Positions 1 through 5,654 of a DNA stretch of 8,856 bases are shown here, one piece after another (the first letter of the stretch is position 1; each line of letters begins with the position of its first letter). Under the pieces are notes generated by a model. It did not search any database and was not told where the DNA came from. It saw only the letters and a list, made by a program, of their open reading frames with translations. The stretch is from contig CALALV010000125.1 in assembly GCA_937925605.1 (NCBI GenBank), positions 1 to 8,856 on the forward strand, read 5' to 3'. The DNA is from an uncultured Woeseia sp. Lineage in GTDB: Bacteria; Pseudomonadota; Gammaproteobacteria; Steroidobacterales; Woeseiaceae. Both the position numbers and the translations under genes were made by a program.

Positions 1-1
1 C

Positions 2-490
2 GACACCGGGCTCCTGGACGTCCGCGCGGCGCGCCAGGACGAGCTGGCCCCGCGGGTCGTCAGCATCCCCTGGGGCAGCGAGGTCGAGCCGTCCGTCGCC
101 GGCGCGCGGCGCTACGCGGCGCTCGGCCAGCGCGACGACGCGGCGCTCGCCGCGCTCGCCGAGACCGTCGCCTGGCACGCGGCGCTCGGCCCCGCGACGG
201 TCGCGGCGCGCGCGAACGCGATCGCCGATCGGCTGCGCGACGAACTGCAGGCGCTCGGTGTGCCGTTCGTCTCGCCGCTCAAGCCGGAGTTCACCAGCAA
301 CGTCGTGATCCTTGCCGCGCCGCGCGAGGCACTCGCCACGCTGCCGCAGCGCGTGTTCGAGGCCTCGGGCGTCGTGACTGCCGCGGTCGGCGGCCTCCGG
401 ATGTCGCCGCACGTCTACAACACGGCGGAACACGTCGGGCGGGTCAGCCGCGCGATTGCCGGGGTGCGGGGAGAACTCGGCCGCGCCTGA
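2..490 (+). CDS. Class V aminotransferase-fold PLP-dependent enzyme, C-terminal part
   Basis: The gene runs in from the left edge; about 162 residues are visible, and the start and the PLP-binding lysine lie outside the window. The visible part reads as the small C-terminal domain of fold-type I, class V aminotransferases (the isopenicillin-N epimerase / cysteine desulfurase-like group). An early segment with ARRYAALGQRDDAAL resembles the family's 'alGqrdda' stretch. It is followed by a helical ALGPATVAARANAIADRL segment and a strand TSNVVILAAP. The C-terminal motif GLRMSPHVYNTAEHVGRV is very typical of this group ('R.SPHvYNt.eevdr'). Substrate cannot be inferred: members act as desulfurases, epimerases, kynureninases or aminotransferases. 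The MFS gene follows after 40 nt on the same strand, so co-transcription is possible. Family confidence is high, function low. Confidence 0.85.
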   Translation, partial: DTGLLDVRAARQDELAPRVVSIPWGSEVEPSVAGARRYAALGQRDDAALAALAETVAWHAALGPATVAARANAIADRLRDELQALGVPFVSPLKPEFTSNVVILAAPREALATLPQRVFEASGVVTAAVGGLRMSPHVYNTAEHVGRVSRAIAGVRGELGRA

Positions 491-515
491 GCTCGGCCCC
501 CGCCCGCGCCTGCGC

Positions 516-530
516 TAAGCTTGCCCGCCC
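516..530 (+). promoter_or_regulatory. Possible -10 element and near-leaderless start of the MFS gene
   Basis: No Shine-Dalgarno sequence precedes the ATG at 531. Instead TAAGCT (516-521) sits nine bases before the start codon, matching the TAnnnT form of a sigma-70 -10 box. Transcription from it would begin at or just before the ATG, giving a leaderless or nearly leaderless mRNA. No good -35 box is visible. This is inference from one weak hexamer and the missing ribosome site. Confidence 0.25.
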
Positions 531-1781
531 ATGCGCACGTCCGCCCTCCGCAACCGCAACTACCTGGTCTACTTCTGCGGCAATACCGTGTCGCTGCACG
601 GCCTGTGGGTGTACCGGGTCGCGCTCGGCTGGCTGGCCTGGGAGCTGACCGGCTCGGAGTTCTGGGTTGGCGTCGTCGCGTTCACGCAGTTCGCGCCGGC
701 CGTGCTGTTCGGGCCGATCTTCGGCGTGCTCGCCGACCGCTTCGACCGGCGAGCGGCCTCGCTCTTGATCAACTCGATGAGCACGCTGAACATGCTGCTG
801 CTCACGTTGCTGACCGCCTTCGGCAAGACCGACATCTGGCTGCTGGCCGTGCTGTCGACGATGCAGGGCACGCTCGACGGCGCGCACATGCCGGTGCGCA
901 TGGCGCTGGTGCCGAACCTCGTCACGCGCGCGGAGCTCCCGCAGCTCTTCGCGAAACGCTCGCTGCGATCCAACGCGATCTCCTTCAACCTGTCGCGCTT
1001 CGTCGGCCCGGCGATCGCGGGCCTGCTGATCGCGACGACCGGCGTCGCCTCGGCGTTCGCATTCAATGCCGTGTCCTACCTGTTCGTGCTGGCTGCGCTC
1101 CTCGTCGTCCGGCTACGCCCGGCCGGCACGCCGCGCGCGCCGCGGCGCGCGGTCTACCACGAGCTCGCGGACGGCGTGACCTACGTGCTGCGCGACCCGC
1201 GCATCCGGCTGCTGCTCGCCGTGATCGCGACGAGCGCCGTGCTTGGCCGCGGACCGCTGGAGCTGCTGCCGGCCTTCGCCGACGCGGTGTTCGAACGCGG
1301 CGCCGCGGGACTCGCGATCCTGACCTCTGCGGTAGGCGCGGGCGCGGTGCTGGCCGGGCTCGCGCTCGCGCGCGGCAGCGACTGGCTCAGCTTCGAGGTG
1401 GTCGCCGGCAGCCTGTTGCTCGGCTCGCAGCTCCTGCTCGCGCTGGGCCTGAGCGGCAACTTCTGGTTCAGCACCGTCGCGGTCGCGGCCATCGGCGCGA
1501 TGCTGTCGTTCTGCGGCGTCGGCTCGCAGATCCTGCTGCAGTCGATCATCGACGACGAGGTCCGCGGCCGCGTCTCGAGCTTCTGGGGCATGGTCGCCTT
1601 CGGCGGCGTCGCGCTCGGCGGCCTGTTGATCGGCACCCTCGCGAGCCTGTACGGTTTGCGGGAGGTCTCGGTCGCGGCGGGCCTCGCCGGCGCCGTGCTG
1701 TCACTGATCATCCTGCTGCGTTACCGGCGCACCCCGCGCCGGGAACCGGCTGCGTCCGATACACCGAACGAGGAAAGCTGA
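531..1781 (+). CDS. MFS transporter, MFS_3 / EntS-like exporter family
   Basis: A 416-residue inner-membrane secondary transporter, the usual length for a 12-helix MFS protein. The N-terminus reads LRNRNYLVYFCGNTVSLHG, as in the MFS_3 (EntS-like) branch. Motif A between helices 2 and 3 is clear: GVLADRFDRR at residues 65-74. Hydrophobic helices alternate with short basic loops to the end, and NAVSYLFVLAALLVVR near residue 175-190 is a typical helix-6 segment before the central loop. Members export siderophores, drugs or other small molecules by proton antiport; the substrate here is unknown. The start at 531 has no ribosome site. The stop TGA abuts the ATG of the next gene and a GAGGAAAG ribosome site lies within the last codons, so the two are translationally coupled. 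Confidence 0.9.
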   Translation: MRTSALRNRNYLVYFCGNTVSLHGLWVYRVALGWLAWELTGSEFWVGVVAFTQFAPAVLFGPIFGVLADRFDRRAASLLINSMSTLNMLLLTLLTAFGKTDIWLLAVLSTMQGTLDGAHMPVRMALVPNLVTRAELPQLFAKRSLRSNAISFNLSRFVGPAIAGLLIATTGVASAFAFNAVSYLFVLAALLVVRLRPAGTPRAPRRAVYHELADGVTYVLRDPRIRLLLAVIATSAVLGRGPLELLPAFADAVFERGAAGLAILTSAVGAGAVLAGLALARGSDWLSFEVVAGSLLLGSQLLLALGLSGNFWFSTVAVAAIGAMLSFCGVGSQILLQSIIDDEVRGRVSSFWGMVAFGGVALGGLLIGTLASLYGLREVSVAAGLAGAVLSLIILLRYRRTPRREPAASDTPNEES

Positions 1782-2354
1782 ATGGCCAGAACCGAATCAC
1801 GCATGCTGAAGCTCGGCACCGAGGCGCCGGAGTTCGCGCTGCCGGACCCGGACGGCAAGACCTGGACGCTCGCGGACCGGGCGCCCGCCTACCTCGTCAT
1901 GTTCATCTGCAACCACTGCCCGTTCGTCAAGCACGTGGCCGACGAGATTGCCGCGCTCGGCCGCGACTACGGCCAGCGCGGCGTCGCCGTCTACGCGATC
2001 AGCAGCAACGACGTCGAGAAACACCCGGACGACAGCCCGGAAAAGATGAAGACAGAAGCGAAGCAGCGCGGCTACACCTTCCCCTACCTGTACGACGCGG
2101 ACCAGTCGGTGGCCAAGGCCTACGACGCGGCCTGCACGCCGGACTTCTACGTGTTCGACAGCCGCCGCCGGCTGGCCTACCGCGGCCAGCTCGACGGCAG
2201 CCGGCCGGGCAACGACGTGCCGGTGGACGGCCGCGACCTGCGCTCGGCGCTGGACGCGGTGCTCGCGGGCGAGGCGCCGGACGCGGAGCAGCGTCCCAGC
2301 GTCGGCTGCAACATCAAGTGGAAACCGGGTAACGCGCCGGCCTGGTTCGGCTGA
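1782..2354 (+). CDS. Thioredoxin-fold (AhpC/TSA, PRX-like) protein with CNHC site
   Basis: A 190-residue protein of the redoxin / PRX_like1 type. Residues 13-30 give the entry strand of AhpC/TSA proteins (GTEAPEFALPDPDGKTWTL). The redox site is FICNHCPFVKH, with C43 and C46 forming a CxxC (CNHC) that is characteristic of this branch. The cis-proline region is ACTPDFYVFD (P120), followed by a LAYRGQLD strand. The C-terminus ends PSVGCNIKWKPG, a conserved tail with a third cysteine (C176). No signal peptide is seen, so it should be cytoplasmic. The family is assumed to be a thiol peroxidase or disulfide reductase, but its substrate is not established. The start at 1782 is preferred over the ATG at 1803 because GAGGAAAG (1770-1777) is correctly spaced for it. 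It is coupled to the upstream exporter gene, whose stop it touches. Confidence 0.9.
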   Translation: MARTESRMLKLGTEAPEFALPDPDGKTWTLADRAPAYLVMFICNHCPFVKHVADEIAALGRDYGQRGVAVYAISSNDVEKHPDDSPEKMKTEAKQRGYTFPYLYDADQSVAKAYDAACTPDFYVFDSRRRLAYRGQLDGSRPGNDVPVDGRDLRSALDAVLAGEAPDAEQRPSVGCNIKWKPGNAPAWFG

Positions 2355-2386
2355 CAGGCGCGACCGCGCGCTGGCCCAAAAAGAAA

Positions 2387-2412
2387 ACGGCGCGGCCTTG
2401 CGGCCGCGCCGT
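2387..2412 (-). terminator. Strong intrinsic terminator (best on minus strand)
   Basis: A perfect 11-bp stem (2387-2397 with 2402-2412) closes a TTGC loop. On the minus strand it is followed by a T-rich run (GTTTTCTTTTTGG, complement of 2375-2387), the classic rho-independent layout for the small gene ending at 2427. On the + strand the tail is only CCTCGTTCC, so termination of the thioredoxin-fold gene would be weaker. It probably works in both directions between these convergent genes. Confidence 0.88.
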
Positions 2413-2426
2413 CCTCGTTCCTCCGC

Positions 2427-2642
2427 TTACTCGTCGCGACCGTGTTCGTCGCGCGGCCGTTGGTCCCGCGGGCGCCGCGGCTTGCGCGGCGTCGGGTGGT
2501 CGACCTGCTCGTGCTCGCGGCGATGACGCAGGGCGTCATGTCGCTGCCCGTGCATGGCCACCTTGCAGAAACGGCTGTCGAGCATGCGATACGTCAGGTC
2601 GTCGAGATCGTCGAAGTCGCTGGCGTAATGGCGGATAGACAT
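2427..2642 (-). CDS. Small highly charged protein, function unknown
   Basis: A 71-residue protein that I do not recognise. The N-terminal third is acidic (SDFDDLDDL), the middle has a single cysteine in SRFCKVAMHG, and the C-terminal half is rich in His, Arg, Glu and Asp with many prolines (REHEQVDHPTPRKPRRPRD). That half is probably disordered and could bind nucleic acid or metal, but this is only composition. There is no signal peptide or membrane helix. It is likely real. TGAGGAC supplies a ribosome site (GAGG, complement of 2651-2654) eight bases before the ATG, and a strong terminator begins 14 nt after the stop. It lies 211 nt downstream of another small charged gene on the same strand and may be co-transcribed with it. 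Confidence 0.6.
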   Translation of the reverse strand: MSIRHYASDFDDLDDLTYRMLDSRFCKVAMHGQRHDALRHRREHEQVDHPTPRKPRRPRDQRPRDEHGRDE

Positions 2643-2747
2643 CTGTCAGTCCTCATTGGGCCCCGTTGCGAGGGCAGGCAAGCTTCGCCCGTGGCCCTGG
2701 ATGTTTGCCTGGCGGCTCCCGGCCTCCGGCCGTCAGCGGCGCTACCG

Positions 2748-2813
2748 GGCGCGGCACAATGGGCCGCGCCTCTGCGAGGGTTCGCGCTCTGGCTGCCGGC
2801 CGTGCCGGAAGCC
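2748..2813. other. Two intergenic hairpins between the small genes
   Basis: The 211-nt gap between the two small minus-strand genes holds two stable inverted repeats. The first pairs GGCGCGGC (2748-2755) with GCCGCGCC (2763-2770) around a 7-nt loop. The second pairs 2791-2799/2800 with 2804-2813 with one mismatch (GGCTGCCGGC against GCCGGAAGCC). Neither has a T-tract directly after it on either strand, so they are not clear terminators. They could protect or attenuate a two-gene transcript. In this GC-rich sequence some pairing is expected by chance. Confidence 0.4.
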
Positions 2814-2853
2814 GCCTGCCTGCTTTTCTGTCAATTCAATTCGTCGTGATGCG

Positions 2854-3141
2854 TCAGTGGGCGTAGTGGCTGCCGTAATCGTCGTAGCCGCTGTCGTAGT
2901 CCTCGAAGTCCGCGAGCTCCTGCTTCAGGAAGCGGTTCTCGCGCGACATCTCGATCAGCCGCCAGACCGGCACGTTGCCGCTCGGTCCGGGGGACAGTTC
3001 TTCGTCGACCAGTTCGTCGTCTTCGGCCAGAACGTCGTCCAGTTCAAAATCGTCTTCGCTCATGCACTCCATCTCCATGTCGTCCGCGCACCAGTCGGTC
3101 GTCGTGCTGGTCGTCGTTTGCACGTCGGGTTGCCGGGGCAT
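2854..3141 (-). CDS. Small acidic protein, candidate MarR-regulated gene
   Basis: A 95-residue protein with no membrane segment. The start MPRQPDVQ at 3141 is chosen because GGAGGAG (complement of 3148-3154) lies six bases upstream. The open frame extends further to 3201, but that would place the start inside the promoter and operator. The chain has a Thr-rich head (TTTSTTTD), a strongly acidic middle (SEDDFELDDVLAEDDELVDEEL), then a helix VWRLIEMSRENRFLKQELADF and a Tyr/Asp-rich tail (EDYDSGYDDYGSHYAH). The acidic stretch plus a final 'R.IE..R..R.LK.EL.D' helix loosely recalls small gammaproteobacterial proteins such as the PA3496 and DUF3545 families. I cannot confirm that link. It is divergent from marR and shares its control region. 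Confidence 0.65.
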   Translation of the reverse strand: MPRQPDVQTTTSTTTDWCADDMEMECMSEDDFELDDVLAEDDELVDEELSPGPSGNVPVWRLIEMSRENRFLKQELADFEDYDSGYDDYGSHYAH

Positions 3142-3173
3142 GCTATGCTCCTCCGCAGACTTATTTCGACGTG

Positions 3174-3201
3174 AAGATAATCTCATTTGCCTTGATGTCA
3201 A
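3174..3201 (-). promoter_or_regulatory. Sigma-70 promoter of the small acidic gene
   Basis: On the minus strand a perfect -35 box TTGACA (complement of 3196-3201) is followed after 16 nt by TATCTT (complement of 3174-3179) as the -10 box. Transcription would start near 3167, leaving a leader of about 25 nt that includes the GGAGGAG ribosome site. The -35 lies inside the palindrome at 3188-3205, so a bound repressor would block RNA polymerase directly. Confidence 0.55.
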
Positions 3202-3205
3202 GGCA
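3188..3205. promoter_or_regulatory. Candidate MarR operator (18-bp palindrome)
   Basis: TGCCTTGATGTCAAGGCA is a perfect inverted repeat with 8-nt arms (3188-3195 and 3198-3205) around a TG centre. MarR-family dimers bind palindromes of this size, often with a TTGA...TCAA core. It sits in the 102-nt gap between the divergent small acidic gene and marR, covering the -35 of the former and lying 38 nt before the marR ATG. A smaller palindrome AGATAATCT (3175-3183) overlaps the -10. Autoregulation and control of the divergent gene are inferred from position. Confidence 0.6.
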
Positions 3206-3243
3206 TTTTCTTCGCCTTTTTGTTAAATCCCCAAGTCCCTGAA

Positions 3244-3735
3244 ATGCCTAAGGATACTGTCGACGAACTGCTGCAGCAGTGGGCCGACGAGCGCCCCGGG
3301 CTGGACGTTTCCGCGCTCGGCGTCGTGGTCCGGCTCCAGCACCTCGGCAAGCTGCTCGGCCGGCGCACGAACCGGGCGCTGAAACGCCACGGCCTGAAGC
3401 ACTGGGAATACGACGTCCTGTCGGTGCTGCGGCGCCAGGGCAAGCCCTACGAAATGCCGGCCACGGACATTGCCCGCGCCGTGCACCTGACCTCGGGCGC
3501 GATGACGACCCGAATCGACGGGCTGGAAGAACGCGACCTCGTGCGCCGGCGGCAGAGCGAGGAAGACGGGCGCTCGGTGCTGGTGCGGCTGACCGCGAGC
3601 GGGCTCACGCTGATCGACCAGGCCATCGAGACGCGGCTCGCCGACGCGAATTCGGCGATGGCGCACGTGCCGGAACGCGAGCGCCGCCAGCTCGCCGCCT
3701 GGCTGCGGCGCATGCTCGTCGACCAGGAAGACTGA
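3244..3735 (+). CDS. MarR family transcriptional regulator
   Basis: A 163-residue winged-helix DNA-binding protein from the ATG at 3244. The N-terminal dimerisation helices span about residues 1-50, and RTNRALKRHGLKHWEYDVLSVLRR leads into the DNA-binding domain. The recognition helix is LTSGAMTTRIDGLEERDLV (about 82-100). The wing RRRQSEEDGRSVLVRLT has the typical D-x-R of MarR proteins, and the C-terminal helix (RERRQLAAWLRRML) completes the dimer interface. Start choice is uncertain: an in-frame TTG at 3220 would add eight residues, and neither has a good ribosome site. The ligand is not predictable. The palindrome at 3188-3205 is its likely operator. Its stop lies 6 nt from the stop of the convergent SDR gene, with no terminator between. 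Confidence 0.92.
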   Translation: MPKDTVDELLQQWADERPGLDVSALGVVVRLQHLGKLLGRRTNRALKRHGLKHWEYDVLSVLRRQGKPYEMPATDIARAVHLTSGAMTTRIDGLEERDLVRRRQSEEDGRSVLVRLTASGLTLIDQAIETRLADANSAMAHVPERERRQLAAWLRRMLVDQED

Positions 3736-3741
3736 GCGGCG

Positions 3742-4662
3742 TCAGTCGCCCAGGTAGTCGAGCGCCTCGATGCTCATCGGCCGCTCGTCGATGCCGAACA
3801 GCGCGAAGGCCTCGCGCTCCCGCACCTCGTTGCCTTCGAGCAGCATCGAAAGCTGGTCGCGGGTGATCGGGAACCAGTCGAAGTGGTCGAACGCGGTGCA
3901 GGCCGCGTGCACGAACACGGCCGGCGCCGGCAGGATCAGCTTGCGCTTGCCGCCGGCGGCCGCGATGCGGCGGATGATCTCCGGCCATTCGAGCGTCTCG
4001 GCGCCGCCCAGCGGGTAGGTCTTGCCGACCGCCTCGGCGCGGTCGAGCGCGCAGACGAAGGCCCGCGCGACGTCCTCGACGTGCACGGGCGTCATGCTGA
4101 AGCCGCCCGACAGCGGCGAGAGGCCGCGGAAGAAGGCCGGCGCCGGGATCGGCGGGTCGATCATCTCGCCCTTCAGCTGCGTGCAGAACTCCATCAGCCC
4201 GCGCGGGTCGCCGAACACGACCGACGGCCGGAACACGGTGCCGTCCAGCCCGCTGTCGGCAAGATGCCGCTCGGCCAGGTACTTCGTCCGCTGGTAGTCG
4301 GTGCCGTCCTCGCGCACGCCGTTCGCGCTCATCAGCAGGAAGCGTTTCACTCCCTGCGACTTCGCCGCGTCGATGACGCGTTTCGCGCCCTCGTACTGCA
4401 GCGCCTTGAACGTGATGCCCTGCTCGGGCTGCTCGCGCAGGATGCCGACGAGATAGATGGCCGCGTCGCAGCCGCGCAGCGTCGCCGCGATCGCGGCCGC
4501 GTCGCCGACCTCGCCGGGCACGGCGAGGCAGCGCTCCGGCTGCCTGAGCTTGCCCTCGCTGCCCGGCCGCACCATCACGACCGGCTCGTGCCCGGCCTCG
4601 AGCAGCGCGTCGATGACGTAGCTGCCGACAAACCCGGTCGCACCGAACAGTGCCACCCTCAT
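3742..4662 (-). CDS. Atypical SDR, complex I NDUFA9-like NAD(P)-binding protein
   Basis: A 306-residue Rossmann-fold protein. The nucleotide-binding motif GATGFVG is at residues 7-13, directly after the first strand MRVALF. Later landmarks are LVGILRE, the strand FLLMSANGV, the Y123-x3-K127 pair of SDR enzymes (YQRTK), FRPSVVFGDP (145-152) and TPVHVEDVARAFVCAL. This order matches the NAD-dependent epimerase / NmrA-like 'complex I NDUFA9 subunit' group of bacteria. Proteins of this type bind NAD(P)H and are linked to quinone or lipid metabolism, but most have no known reaction. No signal peptide or membrane helix is present. The start is well supported: GAGGAGAG precedes the ATG by four bases. 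It is transcribed away from the repeat block. Confidence 0.88.
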   Translation of the reverse strand: MRVALFGATGFVGSYVIDALLEAGHEPVVMVRPGSEGKLRQPERCLAVPGEVGDAAAIAATLRGCDAAIYLVGILREQPEQGITFKALQYEGAKRVIDAAKSQGVKRFLLMSANGVREDGTDYQRTKYLAERHLADSGLDGTVFRPSVVFGDPRGLMEFCTQLKGEMIDPPIPAPAFFRGLSPLSGGFSMTPVHVEDVARAFVCALDRAEAVGKTYPLGGAETLEWPEIIRRIAAAGGKRKLILPAPAVFVHAACTAFDHFDWFPITRDQLSMLLEGNEVREREAFALFGIDERPMSIEALDYLGD

Positions 4663-4780
4663 TGCTCTCTCCTCGCGTTCCTTTCACACCAACCGTAGCA
4701 GACGCCCACTCGCGCGCGGGGTTCCGGGGGCGGCTTTTCTGTTGCTGGCTGTATCGGCTGGCCCGGCTCCGGTGACTTCT

Positions 4781-4805
4781 TGCCCCGGGTGCAAGCCCCG
4801 GGGCA
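4781..4805. repeat. Short GC-rich hairpin, outer part of inverted repeat unit
   Basis: TGCCCCGGG (4781-4789) pairs perfectly with CCCGGGGCA (4797-4805) around a 7-nt TGCAAGC loop. Its centre is about 192 bp from the centre of the hairpin at 4949-5023, close to the 187-bp spacing of the right-hand units. It may be a reduced copy of the same element. No T-tract follows it on either strand, so it is not an obvious terminator. Confidence 0.5.
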
Positions 4806-4830
4806 GGCGTGCTCTCTTGCGGGTCGACTT

Positions 4831-4957
4831 GTTTGCGCTTCGGGGTGCGGCGTCCCGGGCATACCGGGCCAGCGTTACGAGTTCACGGAGCGCGGCTTTT
4901 AGGGGTCGCAACCTGATTGCCTTTCGTGGTGCGATATTCCGGGCATCCGGGCCTGCG
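4831..4957 (-). repeat. Degenerate direct repeat within the left (inverted) unit
   Basis: Two similar segments lie about 83 bp apart: 4831-4874 (with CCGGGCATACCGGGCC) and 4915-4957 (with CCGGGCATCCGGGCC). Read on the minus strand, the segment after the long hairpin begins GTGCGCAGGCCCGG and then reaches TATCGCAC. This parallels GTGCGCGGGTCCGC...TATCGCGC after each right-hand hairpin. This supports an inverted, decayed copy of the same repeat unit. Confidence 0.4.
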
Positions 4958-5023
4958 CACCGGGGAAGCCTTCGGACCTCCGATTTCGGAGTCGGCCCGA
5001 AGGCTTCCCCGGCACACAGGCCC
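4949..5023 (-). repeat. Long hairpin element, copy A (inverted)
   Basis: A 16-bp uninterrupted outer stem pairs 4960-4975 with 4997-5012. Inside is a 5-bp stem CTCCG/CGGAG (4978-4982 with 4987-4991) capped by ATTT. Outside, after a mismatched 4x4 loop containing one possible pair, seven further pairs follow (4949-4955 with 5017-5023). The asymmetric internal loop shows that it points opposite to copies B and C. Reverse-complemented, its 21-nt core differs from theirs at one base. The outer stem differs at five paired positions, and all five stay paired. Confidence 0.75.
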
Positions 5024-5336
5024 TCGTGCTTGCGTCACGCCAGGCGAGATCGCCGAATGCGTGGCAGCCAGCTGCCCACCGGCGCACGGCGCTGCATGGA
5101 TCGTGGACTGTCCGCTGGCGCATCAGCATCTCTCGACTGGCGACAAAGTTTCGAGAACGTGGGGCCGAAAGCCGATGCATTCACAGGCATGGCGCGCCGG
5201 CCGGATTACCGCCGTTGCACGGGTCCGCCTGTGGCTATTGCGCTCCACGCCTGGCGAACGCTGCTCCGAACTAACAGGCTCACCACCGCGCCCGTACTGC
5301 CGGGCCAGCTAAGCGAGTAAGCCCCGACTGCGCCCC

Positions 5337-5415
5337 GCGGATCCGCGTGCCGGGCAAGGTCCCGGGCCGACTCCGAAAACGGAGGTCCGGGGCCTTGCCC
5401 GGTGCGCGGGTCCGC
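5337..5415 (+). repeat. Long hairpin element, copy B
   Basis: Positions 5337-5365 pair with 5387-5415 in a 29-bp stem containing four G-T pairs. Inside, an asymmetric loop (GCCGA against GT) leads to CTCCG/CGGAG (5371-5375 with 5380-5384) closed by AAAA. It spans the junction between the first and second 187-bp units. No T-tract follows on either strand, so a simple terminator role is unlikely. Confidence 0.75.
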
Positions 5416-5523
5416 CTGCGTCTATCGCGCTCCACTTCAGTAAAAGGGTGCTCCTGGCCAGCAGGCTCACCACCGCAACCGTTCTGCCAGATCAGCTACG
5501 CGAGTCTGCCCCGACCGCACCCT

Positions 5524-5602
5524 GCGGGCCCGTGTGCCGGGCAAGGTCCCGGGCCGACTCCGAAAACGGAGGTCCGGGGCCTTGCCCGGTGCGCGGGTCC
5601 GC
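5524..5602 (+). repeat. Long hairpin element, copy C
   Basis: Same fold as copy B, shifted by 187 bp: 5524-5552 pairs with 5574-5602, with the same inner CTCCG/CGGAG stem and AAAA loop. Three stem bases differ from copy B (5528, 5529, 5533), and each change keeps a Watson-Crick or G-T pair. It lies 52 nt downstream of the cupredoxin stop codon in the direction of that operon, so it could mark or protect the 3' end of that transcript. Confidence 0.75.
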
Positions 5603-5654
5603 CTGCGTCTATCGCGCTACCACGATCGCGAAACAGCGCCTCGAACGATCGGCA

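Larger units (their letters stand above)
5220..5618 (+). repeat. Tandem direct repeat, 187-bp period, about 2.1 units
   Basis: The unit start CGGGTCCGCCTG occurs at 5220, 5407 and 5594, exactly 187 bp apart. Units 1 and 2 align without gaps: the first 117 bases are about 70% identical by eye. The last part, carrying the long hairpin, is nearly identical between units. The third unit is cut off after TATCGCGCT (5618), shortly before the 3' end of the cupredoxin gene. The high identity of the hairpin part against the diverged spacer suggests either selection on the hairpin or recent local conversion. Confidence 0.8.
4663..5654. repeat. Gene-free 1-kb block of structured repeats
   Basis: No reading frame here has a ribosome site, a recognisable domain or plausible composition; the frames that stay open on both strands simply cross the repeats. 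The block contains a short hairpin (4781-4805), a degenerate direct repeat (near 4831 and 4915), an inverted long hairpin (4949-5023) and a tandem repeat with 187-bp period (5220-5618) carrying two more long hairpins. The centre (about 5024-5219) shows no clear structure. Left-side units read on the minus strand and right-side units on +, so the block is a very imperfect large inverted repeat. It separates the SDR gene from the copper operon. Confidence 0.7.

Noticed and set aside
521..2332. 603-residue + strand open frame overlapping the MFS and thioredoxin-fold genes
   Set aside because: Arg/Ala-rich out-of-frame translation; the MFS and redoxin frames carry clear family motifs.
3605..4687. 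360-residue minus-strand open frame overlapping the SDR gene
   Set aside because: Shifted-frame shadow; the overlapping 306-residue frame has GATGFVG, YxxxK and a good ribosome site.
4691..4699. TGCTACGGT on the minus strand as an extended -10 box for the SDR gene
   Set aside because: Only the TG and outer bases match, and no -35 is found at the right distance; too weak to call.
4742..5320. 192-residue + strand open frame through the repeat block
   Set aside because: It has no ribosome site, and its composition is dominated by Arg, Ala and Ser, as expected of GC-rich non-coding DNA. It crosses the hairpins and has no recognisable domain. The repeats explain the sequence better.
4949..5602. 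Long hairpins as integron attC sites or intrinsic terminators
   Set aside because: No GTT...AAC core or integrase and no gene cassettes are visible. No T-tract follows any of the long hairpins, so simple termination is unlikely.
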